Notes: a model not told the origin generated them from the sequence alone. Counted from the first letter of the stretch, positions 17,844 to 27,157 are shown. The stretch: 64,000 nt of DNA from Bacillus sp. X1(2014) (GCF_007678255.1 NZ_VEED01000002.1:558001-622000), one strand, 5' to 3'. Numbers and translations are program-made.

Positions 17844-17862
17844 CCATAAATATTTTTTATGG
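17844..17862. promoter_or_regulatory. Inverted repeat in the etfB/lysR divergent promoter region, candidate LysR site
   Basis: CCATAAA, five bases, TTTATGG lies between the divergent etfB and LysR genes, 33 bases before the LysR start. The dyad and location fit an autoregulatory LysR-type site. Confidence 0.5.
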
Positions 17863-17895
17863 ATTCGATCTAATGAAAGGTTGGAAGGAGTTAAT

Positions 17896-18762
17896 ATGCA
17901 GGAAAAAGACTGGTTAATCTTAAAAACACTATACGAAGAAAAAAACATTACAAAGGCTGCTGAAAGGCTTTACATAACCCAGCCTGCTCTTACTTATCGG
18001 CTCCAGGCAATTGAACAGGAATTCGACGCTAAAATTGTCAACAGAGGTAAAAAGGGAATTGAATTTACGATGGAAGGGGAATATGTCTATCGCTATGCCG
18101 AAAAGATGATTGTGGAATTTCGCAATGTAAAAGAGACTTTAAAAAATATGGATAATAAGATTCAAGGGAAATTACGACTGGCCGTTTCTACTAGCTTTGC
18201 TATTCATCCCCTGCCCATGATCTTAAAGGATTTTCTTTCTCTTTATCCCGATGTGGAGGTGAACCTGATTACGGGGTGGAGTTCGGAAATGGTTCAACTC
18301 GTCAATAAGGAAGAGGCCCAAATTGGGATTATTCGCGGCGAGCATTTTTGGTCAGAAGCCAAAAAGGTCATTAGTGAAGAACCACTTATAGTTGCTTCAA
18401 AACAAAAAATCACTCTGGATCAATTACCCTATTTACCACGGATTAATTGTAAAAACGAGTATAATTTGAAACAAATCATAAATAATTGGTGGGATCAGCA
18501 TTTCACTGAACCGCCACTTGTGACAATGGAAGTCAATCAACTCGAAATCTGCAAGAATATGGTTTCGCGGGGTCTTGGTTATGCAATATTCCCAAGCTCA
18601 GCTATTGTTGAAAACGAGGATATTTATAAATTAAAATTGCTGGATAAAAATAATACACCTATTATTCGTAAAACCTCTATCATTTATCGCTATGAGTCTA
18701 TGGAATCAGCCGTAATTAAAGCATTTATCGATTTTATTAATATCAGATTACCTCAGTTGTGA
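17896..18762 (+). CDS. LysR-type transcriptional regulator
   Basis: A 288-residue LysR-family regulator. The N-terminal winged helix contains NITKAAERLYITQPALTYRLQAIEQEF (residues about 19-45; recognition helix around QPALTYRL). The rest resembles the periplasmic-binding-protein-like effector domain (GKLRLAVSTSFAIHP near residue 93). It is divergent from etfB with an inverted repeat between them, so it probably controls the etfB operon in response to a pathway acid or CoA ester. Start ATG after GGAAGGAG; an in-frame TTG upstream overlaps that site. Confidence 0.92.
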   Translation: MQEKDWLILKTLYEEKNITKAAERLYITQPALTYRLQAIEQEFDAKIVNRGKKGIEFTMEGEYVYRYAEKMIVEFRNVKETLKNMDNKIQGKLRLAVSTSFAIHPLPMILKDFLSLYPDVEVNLITGWSSEMVQLVNKEEAQIGIIRGEHFWSEAKKVISEEPLIVASKQKITLDQLPYLPRINCKNEYNLKQIINNWWDQHFTEPPLVTMEVNQLEICKNMVSRGLGYAIFPSSAIVENEDIYKLKLLDKNNTPIIRKTSIIYRYESMESAVIKAFIDFINIRLPQL

Positions 18763-18787
18763 AAGTATTAGTCAGAAACAGAAATAA

Positions 18788-18857
18788 CCCATTGTCTGAA
18801 ATCCAGGAGAAACCGAGCTTCCTTCTCCCCTTTCGTGACAATGGGCCTTTTTATTTT
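18788..18857 (+). terminator. Terminator of the LysR gene
   Basis: Nine-base arms CCCATTGTC and GACAATGGG enclose a nested GGAGAA/TTCTCC stem and are followed by CCTTTTTATTTT. It ends the LysR transcript, facing the convergent TRAP operon end. Confidence 0.85.
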
Positions 18858-18879
18858 AGAATAGAAATAACTAATTCTC

Positions 18880-20154
18880 TTACAAAATACCAACTGCTAT
18901 ATCTGGGAATAACCAAACTAAGGCTAGTGCCAGAACGACGATTACTATTGAAGGGACCGCCCCCCTTATGATCCGTTCCATTGATTCCTCTGGTACAAGC
19001 GTTTTTAAAGCAAATAAATTCATTCCAACTGGAGGTGTAATAACCGCAAGTTCCATGTTAATCATCATCAGGATACCAAACCAGACTGGATCATAACCTA
19101 ATGTCATAATAATTGGGAAAAAGATAGGTGTTGTGATCAATAGAATTGAAACAACCTCTAGAAAGAATCCCATGACAAGCCAAATTAGGTTCATTGCTAG
19201 TAGAACTAGCCAAGGAGAGACATCCATACCTGAAATCCAAGTTCCCAAGAAATCAGAAAGTCCTACCAGTGTTAATGCAGACCCGAATACAAGAGCTCCA
19301 ACTACAATGGTAAGCAGCATAGCTGTTGTTTTTGCTGATTCGATAAGAATTGCAGGAAGTTGTTTAATTGATAAACTCCGATGAAAGACCACAGATAGAA
19401 TAAGTGCATAAACCACCCCCACTGCAGCAGCCTCTGTAGGGGAGTATATTCCTGCGTATATACCGCCAAGGACAATTACAGGAAGTAATAAGTCAGGAAT
19501 CGCTTTCAAAACATCACCAAAACTAGCTTTTGTGAATGATTCTTCTATTTTGATGGCTTTTGGAGCTTTAAAAGCTACCCAAACTCCGAGGAAACCCGCA
19601 ATAAGAAGGCCAGGCACCACTCCTGCCATAAATAATTTACTAGGTGACACCCCTGTTATGGAGGCATATAAGATTAATCCCATACTCGGGGGAATTAACA
19701 TACCTAACGAACCGCCGACAGCAGATAACCCATACGTAAGAGTCTTATTATAATTTTGTTTTCTCATTTCCGGTATGGCAATTTTACCAATCGTAAGAAC
19801 CGACGTCATACTGGAACCAACAATGGCTGCGAAAAAGGTATAAGCTGCGACAGTTGCCACTCCCGTTCCCCCACGAATGCGCCCAATCCAGGAATTCACA
19901 AGATGGAAAATACGTTCCCCTCCTTTCCCCTGATAGAGGATTTCACCCATTAAAACGTATAGGGGAATTGCAACAAAAACAAATTCAGAAAGAGTCTTAT
20001 TCAGCGTTAAAGGTACTTGAATCATAAATTGAGACCCTACGCTAAGAATTGTGACAAGACCGGAAAGGCCTAATGTAAAACCAATGGGAACACCGATGAT
20101 TAAACATAGGAATAGAACTGCAAATAAGATAATTATGGACGTAACAGAAATCAA
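18880..20154 (-). CDS. TRAP transporter large permease, DctM family
   Basis: A very hydrophobic protein of about 424 residues with the DctM pattern of roughly twelve helices: GVPIGFTLGLSGL near the start, FVAIPLYVLMGEILYQGK near residue 60, GGSLGMLIPPSMGLILYA near 150, YAGIYSPTEAAAVGVVYAL near 230, and a C-terminal MELAVITPPVGMNLFALK. It is the Na+-coupled transport subunit working with DctQ and the binding protein. The TTG eight bases after AAGGAG is the preferred start; an upstream GTG overlaps the site. Last gene of dctP-dctQ-dctM. Confidence 0.92.
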   Translation of the reverse strand: MISVTSIIILFAVLFLCLIIGVPIGFTLGLSGLVTILSVGSQFMIQVPLTLNKTLSEFVFVAIPLYVLMGEILYQGKGGERIFHLVNSWIGRIRGGTGVATVAAYTFFAAIVGSSMTSVLTIGKIAIPEMRKQNYNKTLTYGLSAVGGSLGMLIPPSMGLILYASITGVSPSKLFMAGVVPGLLIAGFLGVWVAFKAPKAIKIEESFTKASFGDVLKAIPDLLLPVIVLGGIYAGIYSPTEAAAVGVVYALILSVVFHRSLSIKQLPAILIESAKTTAMLLTIVVGALVFGSALTLVGLSDFLGTWISGMDVSPWLVLLAMNLIWLVMGFFLEVVSILLITTPIFFPIIMTLGYDPVWFGILMMINMELAVITPPVGMNLFALKTLVPEESMERIIRGAVPSIVIVVLALALVWLFPDIAVGIL

Positions 20155-20166
20155 GCTATCCACTCC

Positions 20167-20655
20167 TTAATGGTAATTTTCTTGCGTGATACTAATCATT
20201 GAACTGATAGCCGCCATAATCAGGAGAATGCCACTGGCTAGGATGAATGAGTATGGTATCCATAAAGGTGTTGCTAACAATGTGGGTGCTGTAGCCCCTA
20301 ATCTAAAGGCATTTTCTGCAAAATTAAATCCATAAATAACCAGGATAATGGAATATGGAATTGTTAAAAAGACTGTAACTAACTCTAATATTTTTCTTTT
20401 TGTCCCTGTTAATTTTTCGATTAAAAAGGTAACTCGGATGTGTTTTTTTTCAATTAATAATATCCCCATTGAAAAAAAGGCGATAAATTGCACCATATAA
20501 CTAGATAGCTCATAGGACCAGATGGTTGGAGAATTAAATATATATCTTGAAATAATTTCATAAAAAACAGCAAAACCTAAAACAGCCATAAGGAAAGCTG
20601 CGACATATATGCAAAATCGGTTCACTCCATTAAAAATCTTGACGATATAAATCAT
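20167..20655 (-). CDS. TRAP transporter small permease, DctQ family
   Basis: A 162-residue membrane protein with four hydrophobic segments, the DctQ layout: MAVLGFAVFYEIISRYIFNSP near residue 24, SYELSSYMVQF, and KKHIRVTFLIEKL between helices 2 and 3. It couples the binding protein to the large permease. It sits 12 bases upstream of dctM in the transcript. An AAAGGAG lies rather far (about 12 bases) before the ATG. Confidence 0.9.
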   Translation of the reverse strand: MIYIVKIFNGVNRFCIYVAAFLMAVLGFAVFYEIISRYIFNSPTIWSYELSSYMVQFIAFFSMGILLIEKKHIRVTFLIEKLTGTKRKILELVTVFLTIPYSIILVIYGFNFAENAFRLGATAPTLLATPLWIPYSFILASGILLIMAAISSMISITQENYH

Positions 20656-20745
20656 ATATTCTATGGATGCTCCTTTCCCTTCTCATATACTTGTCTGTGT
20701 TATTCATCGGAGGATTGGTTTCCCAACCCCCGAATCCCCCCAAAA

Positions 20746-21807
20746 TTACTTCGCTGGATTTTCTTCATTTGCTTTTTGAACTGCATCCATCAGTGGTTGT
20801 GCTTTATCACTTGTTTTTAGGAAGTCTTTGTATAAATCTTTTGTAGATTCTTTCCAAAGTTTGAATTCCTCTGCATTTGGTTTATGCAGCCTTACACCCA
20901 ATTCCTGCATTTTATCCTTATACTTTTGATCATCTGCTTTGGCTTTTTCTCTTGATACATCAGTTGCGGTTTTGCCAGCTTTGAGAATTGCTTCTTTTAC
21001 GTCATCAGGAAGACCCTTCCACCATTTTAAATTCGCACCAGCTGGGAAAGTTGTCTGAATCGTATTCATATCAGTACCATATTTTGTTACCTCATAAAAA
21101 CTTCGATCAATAACGGATGAAGCTCCAGTCGCATAACCATCAATCATTCCTCTTTCCATTGCCTGAAAAACTTCCTGGGAACTCATCGTCACCGGGGCAG
21201 CCCCCATATCCTCTAACCATTCGGTTATTGCCTGGCCAACTGATCTGAACTTTAATTTTTTCAGATCACTTGGAACATTTATAGGTTTACTACCATAAAG
21301 ATCACCCGTTCCATACTTAGCCCAGCCGATTAACTTAATATTCAAGTTTTCAAAATCTTTACTAATCAGGTTACCATACTCCCCATCAATTGCAGCAGCT
21401 TCTGCTTCCCATGAATCAAACAAAAACGGTAAATCAAAGGATGCTAAAAGTGGCGCAGATGAAGTGGCTACTAGGCCCGCATTCATCCCTCCAATTTCTA
21501 CTCCCCCTTGACTTATTGCATCACCCATTTGCGTATCATTATAAAGTTGACCATCAGAAAAGGTCTGAGCCTTTATTTTTATGGAAGTATTTTCGGTATT
21601 TTTTTCAATTTCCTTTGCAAGAGTTTCAAAAAACACACCTACCGAATGCTCTTTTTGTAAGTTATACGCAATTCGAATATTCATCGTTTCTTGTTTTTTA
21701 CCACCTGAACCAGCGGATGAAGGTTCAGCTGATTGGCTGCTGCATCCTGATAAAAGTAAGCCGGACATAAGTACTCCCAGCAACCCTTTTTTTAAATTCA
21801 ATCCCAT
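20746..21807 (-). CDS. TRAP transporter solute-binding lipoprotein, DctP family
   Basis: The 353-residue binding protein starts with a lysine-containing signal peptide and a clear lipobox LLSGC, so it is a lipoprotein. DctP hallmarks include IRIAYNLQKEHSVG, SFDLPFLFDSWEAEAAA and the ligand-arginine region LKKLKFRSVGQAITEWLEDMG, followed by EVFQAMERGMIDGYATG. First gene of a complete dctPQM set, directly downstream of enoyl-CoA hydratase, lyase and CoA-transferase genes, which suggests it imports the acid those enzymes process. The ATG after AAGGGAGGG is chosen. Confidence 0.92.
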   Translation of the reverse strand: MGLNLKKGLLGVLMSGLLLSGCSSQSAEPSSAGSGGKKQETMNIRIAYNLQKEHSVGVFFETLAKEIEKNTENTSIKIKAQTFSDGQLYNDTQMGDAISQGGVEIGGMNAGLVATSSAPLLASFDLPFLFDSWEAEAAAIDGEYGNLISKDFENLNIKLIGWAKYGTGDLYGSKPINVPSDLKKLKFRSVGQAITEWLEDMGAAPVTMSSQEVFQAMERGMIDGYATGASSVIDRSFYEVTKYGTDMNTIQTTFPAGANLKWWKGLPDDVKEAILKAGKTATDVSREKAKADDQKYKDKMQELGVRLHKPNAEEFKLWKESTKDLYKDFLKTSDKAQPLMDAVQKANEENPAK

Positions 21808-21998
21808 CAAATTCCCTCCCTTTTAATGTTCCACACATCTTGCCATTCTTGATGACAAATAAGCAGTATTTGGTAACTCTCAAATAGAAATAATTCTACG
21901 GATGCGCTTTCATTTTCCACAATGATATTAGAAGGACTATATGCTCCAATGGGGATATTTGTGTTGATGGTTTATCTATAAATCACTTAACTACGATA

Positions 21999-22805
21999 CT
22001 ACCGATTTTTCCAGTTTGGTTTTCTTTTTTCATTAAATGCGGCAACGCCCTCTAATCGATCCTCTGTAGGAACGACAACATTATAAGCAGCTAAATCCAG
22101 TGCATATCCTGTATGGAAATCGACTTCGGTGCCTCGGCTGACACACGTCTTTGCTAGTTTTACAGAGATTGGTGCACTATTCACAATTTCTTGTGCAACT
22201 TCCAATGCAACTTCAAGTGCTTGTCCTTTTGCAACCACACGATTGACCATTCCCCACTCATAGGCAAGCTCTGCATCAAATAAACGGCCGGTATAAATCA
22301 ACTCCTTTGCCCGACGCATACCAACAGCCCTCGAAAGATTTTGTAATCCTCCAGCACCTGGTAAAATTCCTCTCGTTACCTCAGCAAGCCCAAACTTAGC
22401 TGTTTCTGATGCAATGATAAAGTCAGCCATCAGGGCTACTTCGCAACCGCCACCGATTGCAAATCCTTCTACTGCCGCTATTACAGGTGTAGGAAAATCC
22501 TTAATTGCCAGCGCCTTATCTTCAATCAAATGATGCTGCTTCTTCCAGTCCTCATCACTCATTCCATTTCTTTCCTTCAAATCACCCCCGGCAGAGAATG
22601 CCTTTTCACCTGCTCCAGTAATCACCACACATCTTAATTTAGTGTTGTATGCCTGCTCACGAAACAGCTCCAATGCCTCTTTAATTAACTGCGTGTTCAT
22701 TGAGTTCATTGCGTTCGGTCGATTGAGGGTCACAACCAAAATCTCTTCATTTTCCCCACGAAACTCTGCTTTAATCATTTCCAGTTTGTTTAATTCGGTT
22801 TGCAT
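21999..22805 (-). CDS. Enoyl-CoA hydratase/isomerase (crotonase) family protein
   Basis: A 268-residue crotonase. The first oxyanion segment is GEKAFSAGGDLKE near residue 68, the second AAVEGFAIGGGCEVALMADF near residue 108, and the catalytic region LAEVTRGILPGAGG near residue 133; both glutamates expected for a hydratase are present (in GCEVAL and AEVTRG). It should hydrate an enoyl-CoA, plausibly the product of the acyl-CoA dehydrogenase in the neighbouring operon. The ATG eight bases after AAGGAG is the start. It overlaps closely with the lyase gene upstream (12 bases between). Confidence 0.9.
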   Translation of the reverse strand: MQTELNKLEMIKAEFRGENEEILVVTLNRPNAMNSMNTQLIKEALELFREQAYNTKLRCVVITGAGEKAFSAGGDLKERNGMSDEDWKKQHHLIEDKALAIKDFPTPVIAAVEGFAIGGGCEVALMADFIIASETAKFGLAEVTRGILPGAGGLQNLSRAVGMRRAKELIYTGRLFDAELAYEWGMVNRVVAKGQALEVALEVAQEIVNSAPISVKLAKTCVSRGTEVDFHTGYALDLAAYNVVVPTEDRLEGVAAFNEKRKPNWKNR

Positions 22806-22817
22806 AATTGTCACTCC

Positions 22818-23765
22818 TTATAAAACTGTTTTACTTTTTAAAAGTAATCCACCGCTGCGTAGATGCCCTGGCAGATTACGGCCTACAATGTTCTCAGCTA
22901 ATTCTACACATTCTAAAAGCGCTTCAAGGTTGATTCCCGTCTCAATTCCGAGACTTTCACATAAAAAAACTAAATCCTCGGTGGAGATATTTCCTGCTGC
23001 CCCCTTCACTGCTGCAAACGGGCAACCGCCAAGACCGGCTATAGCCGATTCAAATTCAGTTACACCCTCTTGAAGTGCTGCGTAAGCATTAGCCATCCCA
23101 AGCCCGCGGGTATCATGCAGATGTAAAATAATATCTAATTCCGGCCACTCGTTTTTAATCGCAAACAGCGTGCGCTTGATTTGTTCCGGATTGGCCCAGC
23201 CCATCGTATCACAAAGCTTCAGCTTTCTTAGTGTTTCTCCGTTTTTCTCTAGAGCTGCTTTCCCTTTTCGGAGAACATTCAACACCTGCTCTATGGAGAT
23301 AACTCCTTCAAAATTGCAGCCAAACGTGGCCATTAATGCAATTTGGTCAACAGGGATACTAACTTCGCGATACGCCTCTACCCAAGCTGGAATCGTTCCT
23401 AGCAATTCATCTGTTGTTTTATTGGTATTTCTCTTGGCAAATTTGTTACTTGCGGATAGAGAAATTACACCATCAATGTTAACGTTTGCCTGGATTGCTC
23501 GGTGCAGCCCTTTCACATTTAGATAAACCGTTCGATAGGCCACGTTTGGAACTCTATCAATTTTAGAAAGCACCTCTTCCGCATCTGCCATATTCGGAAC
23601 CCATTTTGGATGTACGAAAGATGTGACCTCGATACTTGTTAGACCGGTTTGATTGATTTTATTCACAAACTTTACTTTGTCTTCTGTTAAAACAGGCTGT
23701 TCCTCTATTTGAAATCCTTCGCGCGGACCAACCTCATAAACCACGACTTTTTTAGGCAATCCCAT
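22818..23765 (-). CDS. Hydroxymethylglutaryl-CoA lyase family protein
   Basis: A 315-residue TIM-barrel lyase of the HMG-CoA lyase family: VYEVGPREGFQ at residues 9-19, VTSFVHPKWVPNMADAEEV near 48, the metal-binding His pair in LHLHDTRGLGMANAY near residue 200, and the Cys-loop IAGLGGCPFA near residue 235. In classical enzymes the first motif is GPRDG with Asp as metal ligand; here it is Glu. The enzyme should split a 3-hydroxyacyl-CoA into acetyl- or propionyl-CoA and a keto acid, but a substrate other than HMG-CoA is likely given the motif change and context. The start ATG follows GAGGAGG; CoA-transferase is upstream and crotonase downstream. Confidence 0.85.
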   Translation of the reverse strand: MGLPKKVVVYEVGPREGFQIEEQPVLTEDKVKFVNKINQTGLTSIEVTSFVHPKWVPNMADAEEVLSKIDRVPNVAYRTVYLNVKGLHRAIQANVNIDGVISLSASNKFAKRNTNKTTDELLGTIPAWVEAYREVSIPVDQIALMATFGCNFEGVISIEQVLNVLRKGKAALEKNGETLRKLKLCDTMGWANPEQIKRTLFAIKNEWPELDIILHLHDTRGLGMANAYAALQEGVTEFESAIAGLGGCPFAAVKGAAGNISTEDLVFLCESLGIETGINLEALLECVELAENIVGRNLPGHLRSGGLLLKSKTVL

Positions 23766-23769
23766 TTGC

Positions 23770-24984
23770 CTACCTCCTCACTTTATCGACGATATCAATC
23801 ACTTTATCTTCCAACAGCTGGTTGATTTCCCCATCTGTATAACCTAGTTGCTTCAATATTTCCTCGCTATGTTCACCTAACAAGGGTGGGATATTTTGAA
23901 GCACACTTCTTTCATTATTAATGGCAAACGGAATGTCAACAATTTTATAATCGTCCACTCGACTGTGTTCAACCGTCTTGATTAATCCTAGAGTATTAAC
24001 TTGTTCATCTGTAACGACTTTGTCAAGAGAATTAATGGGACTGCAAGGAACCCCGCCTTGACGAAGCATATGGATCAAAACATCGACCGTATATTTCTCT
24101 GTTTCTTTTTCAAGCAGATCATGCAACTCATAACGATTTTTTACTCGTTCACTATTTGCTGAAAATCTAGAATCGACAGGTATTTCGATAATGTCCAGTG
24201 TGTTACACAGCTTTTCAAATAAGCGGTTATTCCCTGCAGCAATCATCACCCAGCCATCTTCTGCCTTGAAGGCTTCGTATGGAGCAATTAATGGCATGGC
24301 TGTTCCTAGTTTCTGAGGAACTTTCCCCGTTTCCATATAAGTAGATAATTGTAAGCTGCCCCATGTGACACCCGTTTCTAGTAAACTATTAGAAACCTTG
24401 CTGCCTTCCCCTGTTGTATTTCGTTTATGCAAGGCAGCCAAGATACCCATCGTTAGCCACATTCCAGATCCCATATCATTTATTGATACACCAACCCGAG
24501 CTGGATCATCACCAGGGTTCCCTGTCACACTCATAATTCCTGTGTAAGCCTGAATAAGCGGGTCATAACCAGGGAGCGTCATCATGGGACCGATTTCACC
24601 AAAGGCACTAATCGAACCATATATAATAGAAGGATTTAGTTCAGCAATCTTTTCGTAATCCAATCCCTTCTTTTCTGCTGTTGTCGGCTTCATACTATGA
24701 ACGAGAATGTCCACTTTCTTTGCCAGTTCGTAGACCAATTTAATTCCTTTTGGATTTCCCAAATCAATGGAAACACTTTTCTTATTTCGATTGACCGCCA
24801 TAAAGGCTGCTGATTCACCTGGTCTGGCGCCTTCACCTCCCCAATGCCTTGTATCATCACCATCAACAGGTTTTTCAACCTTGATCACGGTCGCCCCTAA
24901 ATCACCTAATAATTGGGTACAAAATGGTCCAGCTATGTTTTGTGTCAAGTCTAAGACAGTAATGCCTGAAAGGATAGCCGACAT
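23770..24984 (-). CDS. Class III CoA-transferase (CaiB/BaiF family)
   Basis: A 404-residue family III CoA-transferase. It has the N-terminal GITVLDLTQNIAGPFCTQLLGDLGATVIKVE (residues 7-37), VNRNKKSVSIDL near 65, and RVGVSINDMGSGMW near 163, where the Asp is at the expected catalytic position. The C-terminal part includes the GGVPCSPINSLDKV segment. It would activate a carboxylic acid by CoA transfer, feeding the hydratase and lyase that follow within 4 and 12 bases. It is the first gene of the CoA-transferase/lyase/hydratase/TRAP run. A second member is at 34.9-36.1 kb. Confidence 0.92.
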   Translation of the reverse strand: MSAILSGITVLDLTQNIAGPFCTQLLGDLGATVIKVEKPVDGDDTRHWGGEGARPGESAAFMAVNRNKKSVSIDLGNPKGIKLVYELAKKVDILVHSMKPTTAEKKGLDYEKIAELNPSIIYGSISAFGEIGPMMTLPGYDPLIQAYTGIMSVTGNPGDDPARVGVSINDMGSGMWLTMGILAALHKRNTTGEGSKVSNSLLETGVTWGSLQLSTYMETGKVPQKLGTAMPLIAPYEAFKAEDGWVMIAAGNNRLFEKLCNTLDIIEIPVDSRFSANSERVKNRYELHDLLEKETEKYTVDVLIHMLRQGGVPCSPINSLDKVVTDEQVNTLGLIKTVEHSRVDDYKIVDIPFAINNERSVLQNIPPLLGEHSEEILKQLGYTDGEINQLLEDKVIDIVDKVRR

Positions 24985-25207
24985 TATTTTTCCTCCTCGT
25001 ATACGTTTATTTCAATCTATATCTAATGATATTGATAGTTTTATGTTAACCTAATATTTTGAATATTTTAAATAAGTCTTTTATACAGTCACCATAAATT
25101 ATTTTTATTGTTGGCTGTGTTTAACCTTAGTTATTGATTTCCTCTCCAATCAATTGGATATAAATACAACAAGCCCTTTAACACTGACTTATTTTAAATA
25201 ATGTGGT
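24985..25207. other. Gap between CoA-transferase and first TPP-enzyme gene
   Basis: Short AT-rich region with the upstream signals of the CoA-transferase gene. Its last ~45 bases resemble the region just downstream of the second TPP-enzyme copy (about 29890-29927), so the duplication extends slightly past the stop codon. Confidence 0.45.
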
Positions 25208-27004
25208 TTAAATCTTTTGCTGAGATACCTCTGGAACGCGTACATCCAGGACGACGGATTTACCGAGTCTTTTCACAACCTCTAATCCATGGCGGAATGC
25301 TTCTTTTACTTCTGAGGGTTTTTCAACCTTTATGGGATAGGCTCCGCCTGCTGCCTCTGCTACCTTTGCATAGTCTGCCGGTTTATCGAAATTGACCCAG
25401 AACTGATCGGTTTGATTGGCAATTCCGTTTGGATGAACTCCAAGGGTCGACATTCTAGGTGCTCCCCATCCTCTATTATTGAAGATGATCGTTAAAAATG
25501 GAGCATTGTATTTTCTAGACATCCAATGGACGGGTGTTGGATTACTAAACATGTAGGTGCCGTCGCCGGTGAGGCTGATTACGGTCTTATCTGGTGCAGC
25601 CAATTTTGCCCCGATTGCTGCTCCCCCGTTCCAGCCTAAAGCACTGGCACCGCTCGCATAATAAGTACCTGGTTTGTTGCGGCCTAAATGTTTACATACA
25701 TTTTCATAATTCGTAATGGCTTCATTTAATACAATAGTATCTTCATCAATCGCTTCACGCAGGCAAGCAAGCAAATAGGCTGGTGTAATTGTGTCAGGAT
25801 CATTTAGCTCTTCTTGATTTCTCCATTCGTTTCTTTGTTTATTATGGATTTGTGAAATTTTGTGATACCGTCTGTTTACCGTTTCTTCGTCAATCTTCTC
25901 TTGCTCCAACCATGCATTCAATTGTTGAAGTGCTGTAAATGAATCCGCTTTCATGAAGCTCTCGGAAGGAATATACCAAAGAGGTGTTCGTTCTTTTAAA
26001 GGATCAACATCAATGTAATAGATTTTACAATCCTTCGTTGGCTTATTAATTAACGGAATCCATGGCACATCACTATCTAAAATTAATATCAGGTCTGCTT
26101 CTGCAAGAATGTCATTTTGTTTCGGTGTATTCCATTGATATCCCACATGCATTGGGTGATCGGCTGGGAAATTCAAATAATTTGGTGCAGATTCAATGAC
26201 AGGAATAGCTAACTTATCACTGAGGCTGACTAATTTTCTTACCGCTTCTTTGTTACGCCCCAAGAATGAAGTAACAATCAGCGGTTTTTTTGCTTGAAGC
26301 AGGGCCTTACCGATTTCTTCAATTTTTTTGGGATGGACAGCACTTGGCGCTATCGGGCCCCATCTTTTTGTATCAATTGAAACAGGTTTCACCTCTTCTT
26401 CTAATACTTCTCTGGCAGCCATTAGATAAACTGGCCCTTGCGGTTCACTTTGGGCAATTTGCAATGCCCGGTGAACCATCTGCTTCGCATTTTTACCTGT
26501 TTTAATTTCATTGTTGTATTTCATATATTCACGGACAATCCCCCGCTGATCCGATACATCCTGCAACCAATGGATAAATTCATTCCGGCTTCCAACCATT
26601 TCTCCTTCCTGAGTAAATGGAGAGGCACCTGCAAAAACCAGCACTGGGATTTTCCCTACCGCTGCATTATGAATTGCTCCACCCAAATTTTGAGTTCCAC
26701 ACTCCACATGAACAAACACAGCTTGCGGCTTTCCACTTACCTGAGCATATCCATGGGCGGCACTCATTGCGACAAACTCATGGGGACATACGATAATTTC
26801 TGGCATTTCCATATTATCTACTTTTGCTTGGGCCCAGCTTTCGATAATTGCTGGGTGATCACTACCCAAATTGGCGAAGATATAGGAAACACCAGCTTCC
26901 TCTAATGCTTCTACTAATGCACTAGCACCTGTATATTTACTCTGATACTCTTTTTCTTTTATTTCTTGATTAACCAAAAGCGATGAATCTATTTGTAGGA
27001 CCAT
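25208..27004 (-). CDS. Thiamine-diphosphate-dependent enzyme, acetolactate synthase/decarboxylase-like (copy 1)
   Basis: A 598-residue ThDP enzyme of the acetolactate synthase/benzoylformate decarboxylase superfamily. The N-terminal PYR domain has GSDHPAIIE and the activating Glu in CPHEFVAMSAAHGYA; the central domain holds VTSFLGRNKEAVRKL; the C-terminal PP domain has the cofactor motif beginning LTGDGTYMFSNPTPVHW and ending in IIFNNRGWG. FAD use cannot be judged. The reaction is unknown, most likely decarboxylation or ligation of a 2-oxo acid. A copy about 96 percent identical by eye lies at 29.9-31.7 kb. The ATG seven bases after AAGGAG is chosen, matching copy 2. A LysR gene is divergent. 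Confidence 0.85.
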   Translation of the reverse strand: MVLQIDSSLLVNQEIKEKEYQSKYTGASALVEALEEAGVSYIFANLGSDHPAIIESWAQAKVDNMEMPEIIVCPHEFVAMSAAHGYAQVSGKPQAVFVHVECGTQNLGGAIHNAAVGKIPVLVFAGASPFTQEGEMVGSRNEFIHWLQDVSDQRGIVREYMKYNNEIKTGKNAKQMVHRALQIAQSEPQGPVYLMAAREVLEEEVKPVSIDTKRWGPIAPSAVHPKKIEEIGKALLQAKKPLIVTSFLGRNKEAVRKLVSLSDKLAIPVIESAPNYLNFPADHPMHVGYQWNTPKQNDILAEADLILILDSDVPWIPLINKPTKDCKIYYIDVDPLKERTPLWYIPSESFMKADSFTALQQLNAWLEQEKIDEETVNRRYHKISQIHNKQRNEWRNQEELNDPDTITPAYLLACLREAIDEDTIVLNEAITNYENVCKHLGRNKPGTYYASGASALGWNGGAAIGAKLAAPDKTVISLTGDGTYMFSNPTPVHWMSRKYNAPFLTIIFNNRGWGAPRMSTLGVHPNGIANQTDQFWVNFDKPADYAKVAEAAGGAYPIKVEKPSEVKEAFRHGLEVVKRLGKSVVLDVRVPEVSQQKI

Positions 27005-27077
27005 AACCATTCTCCTTTCGCCTGCTAAATTTACTTACTACGTCTGAATATTTTTAAAATTTGTATTATTCAATTAA

Positions 27078-27098
27078 CTATAGTATAAATATATATAG
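27078..27098. promoter_or_regulatory. Conserved LysR-type dyad CTATA-N11-TATAG (copy 1)
   Basis: CTATA, eleven bases, TATAG in the intergenic region between TPP enzyme and LysR. The same 21 bases recur at 31801-31821. The T-N11-A layout is typical of LysR-family recognition sites, though the region is AT-rich. Confidence 0.5.
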
Positions 27099-27134
27099 CA
27101 GCAAACTATTTATCAATACCAATATAGTTATGAT

Positions 27135-27157
27135 TTCCATAGATAGCATCTATGGAA
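27135..27157. promoter_or_regulatory. Perfect 10-base-arm palindrome ahead of LysR copy 1
   Basis: TTCCATAGAT, three bases, ATCTATGGAA, ending 13 bases before the LysR ATG. The arms are fully conserved in copy 2 while the central triplet differs (AGC versus GGT). It may be an operator or a 5' leader hairpin. Confidence 0.55.

Noticed and set aside
23770..24984. Close duplicate of the CoA-transferase at 34.9 kb
   Set aside because: Both are family III, but the sequences differ widely, so they are separate acquisitions rather than a local duplication.
25208..27004. Acetolactate synthase of branched-chain amino acid synthesis
   Set aside because: No small regulatory subunit or ilv genes; a LysR-controlled catabolic context and divergent N-terminus argue for another ThDP enzyme.
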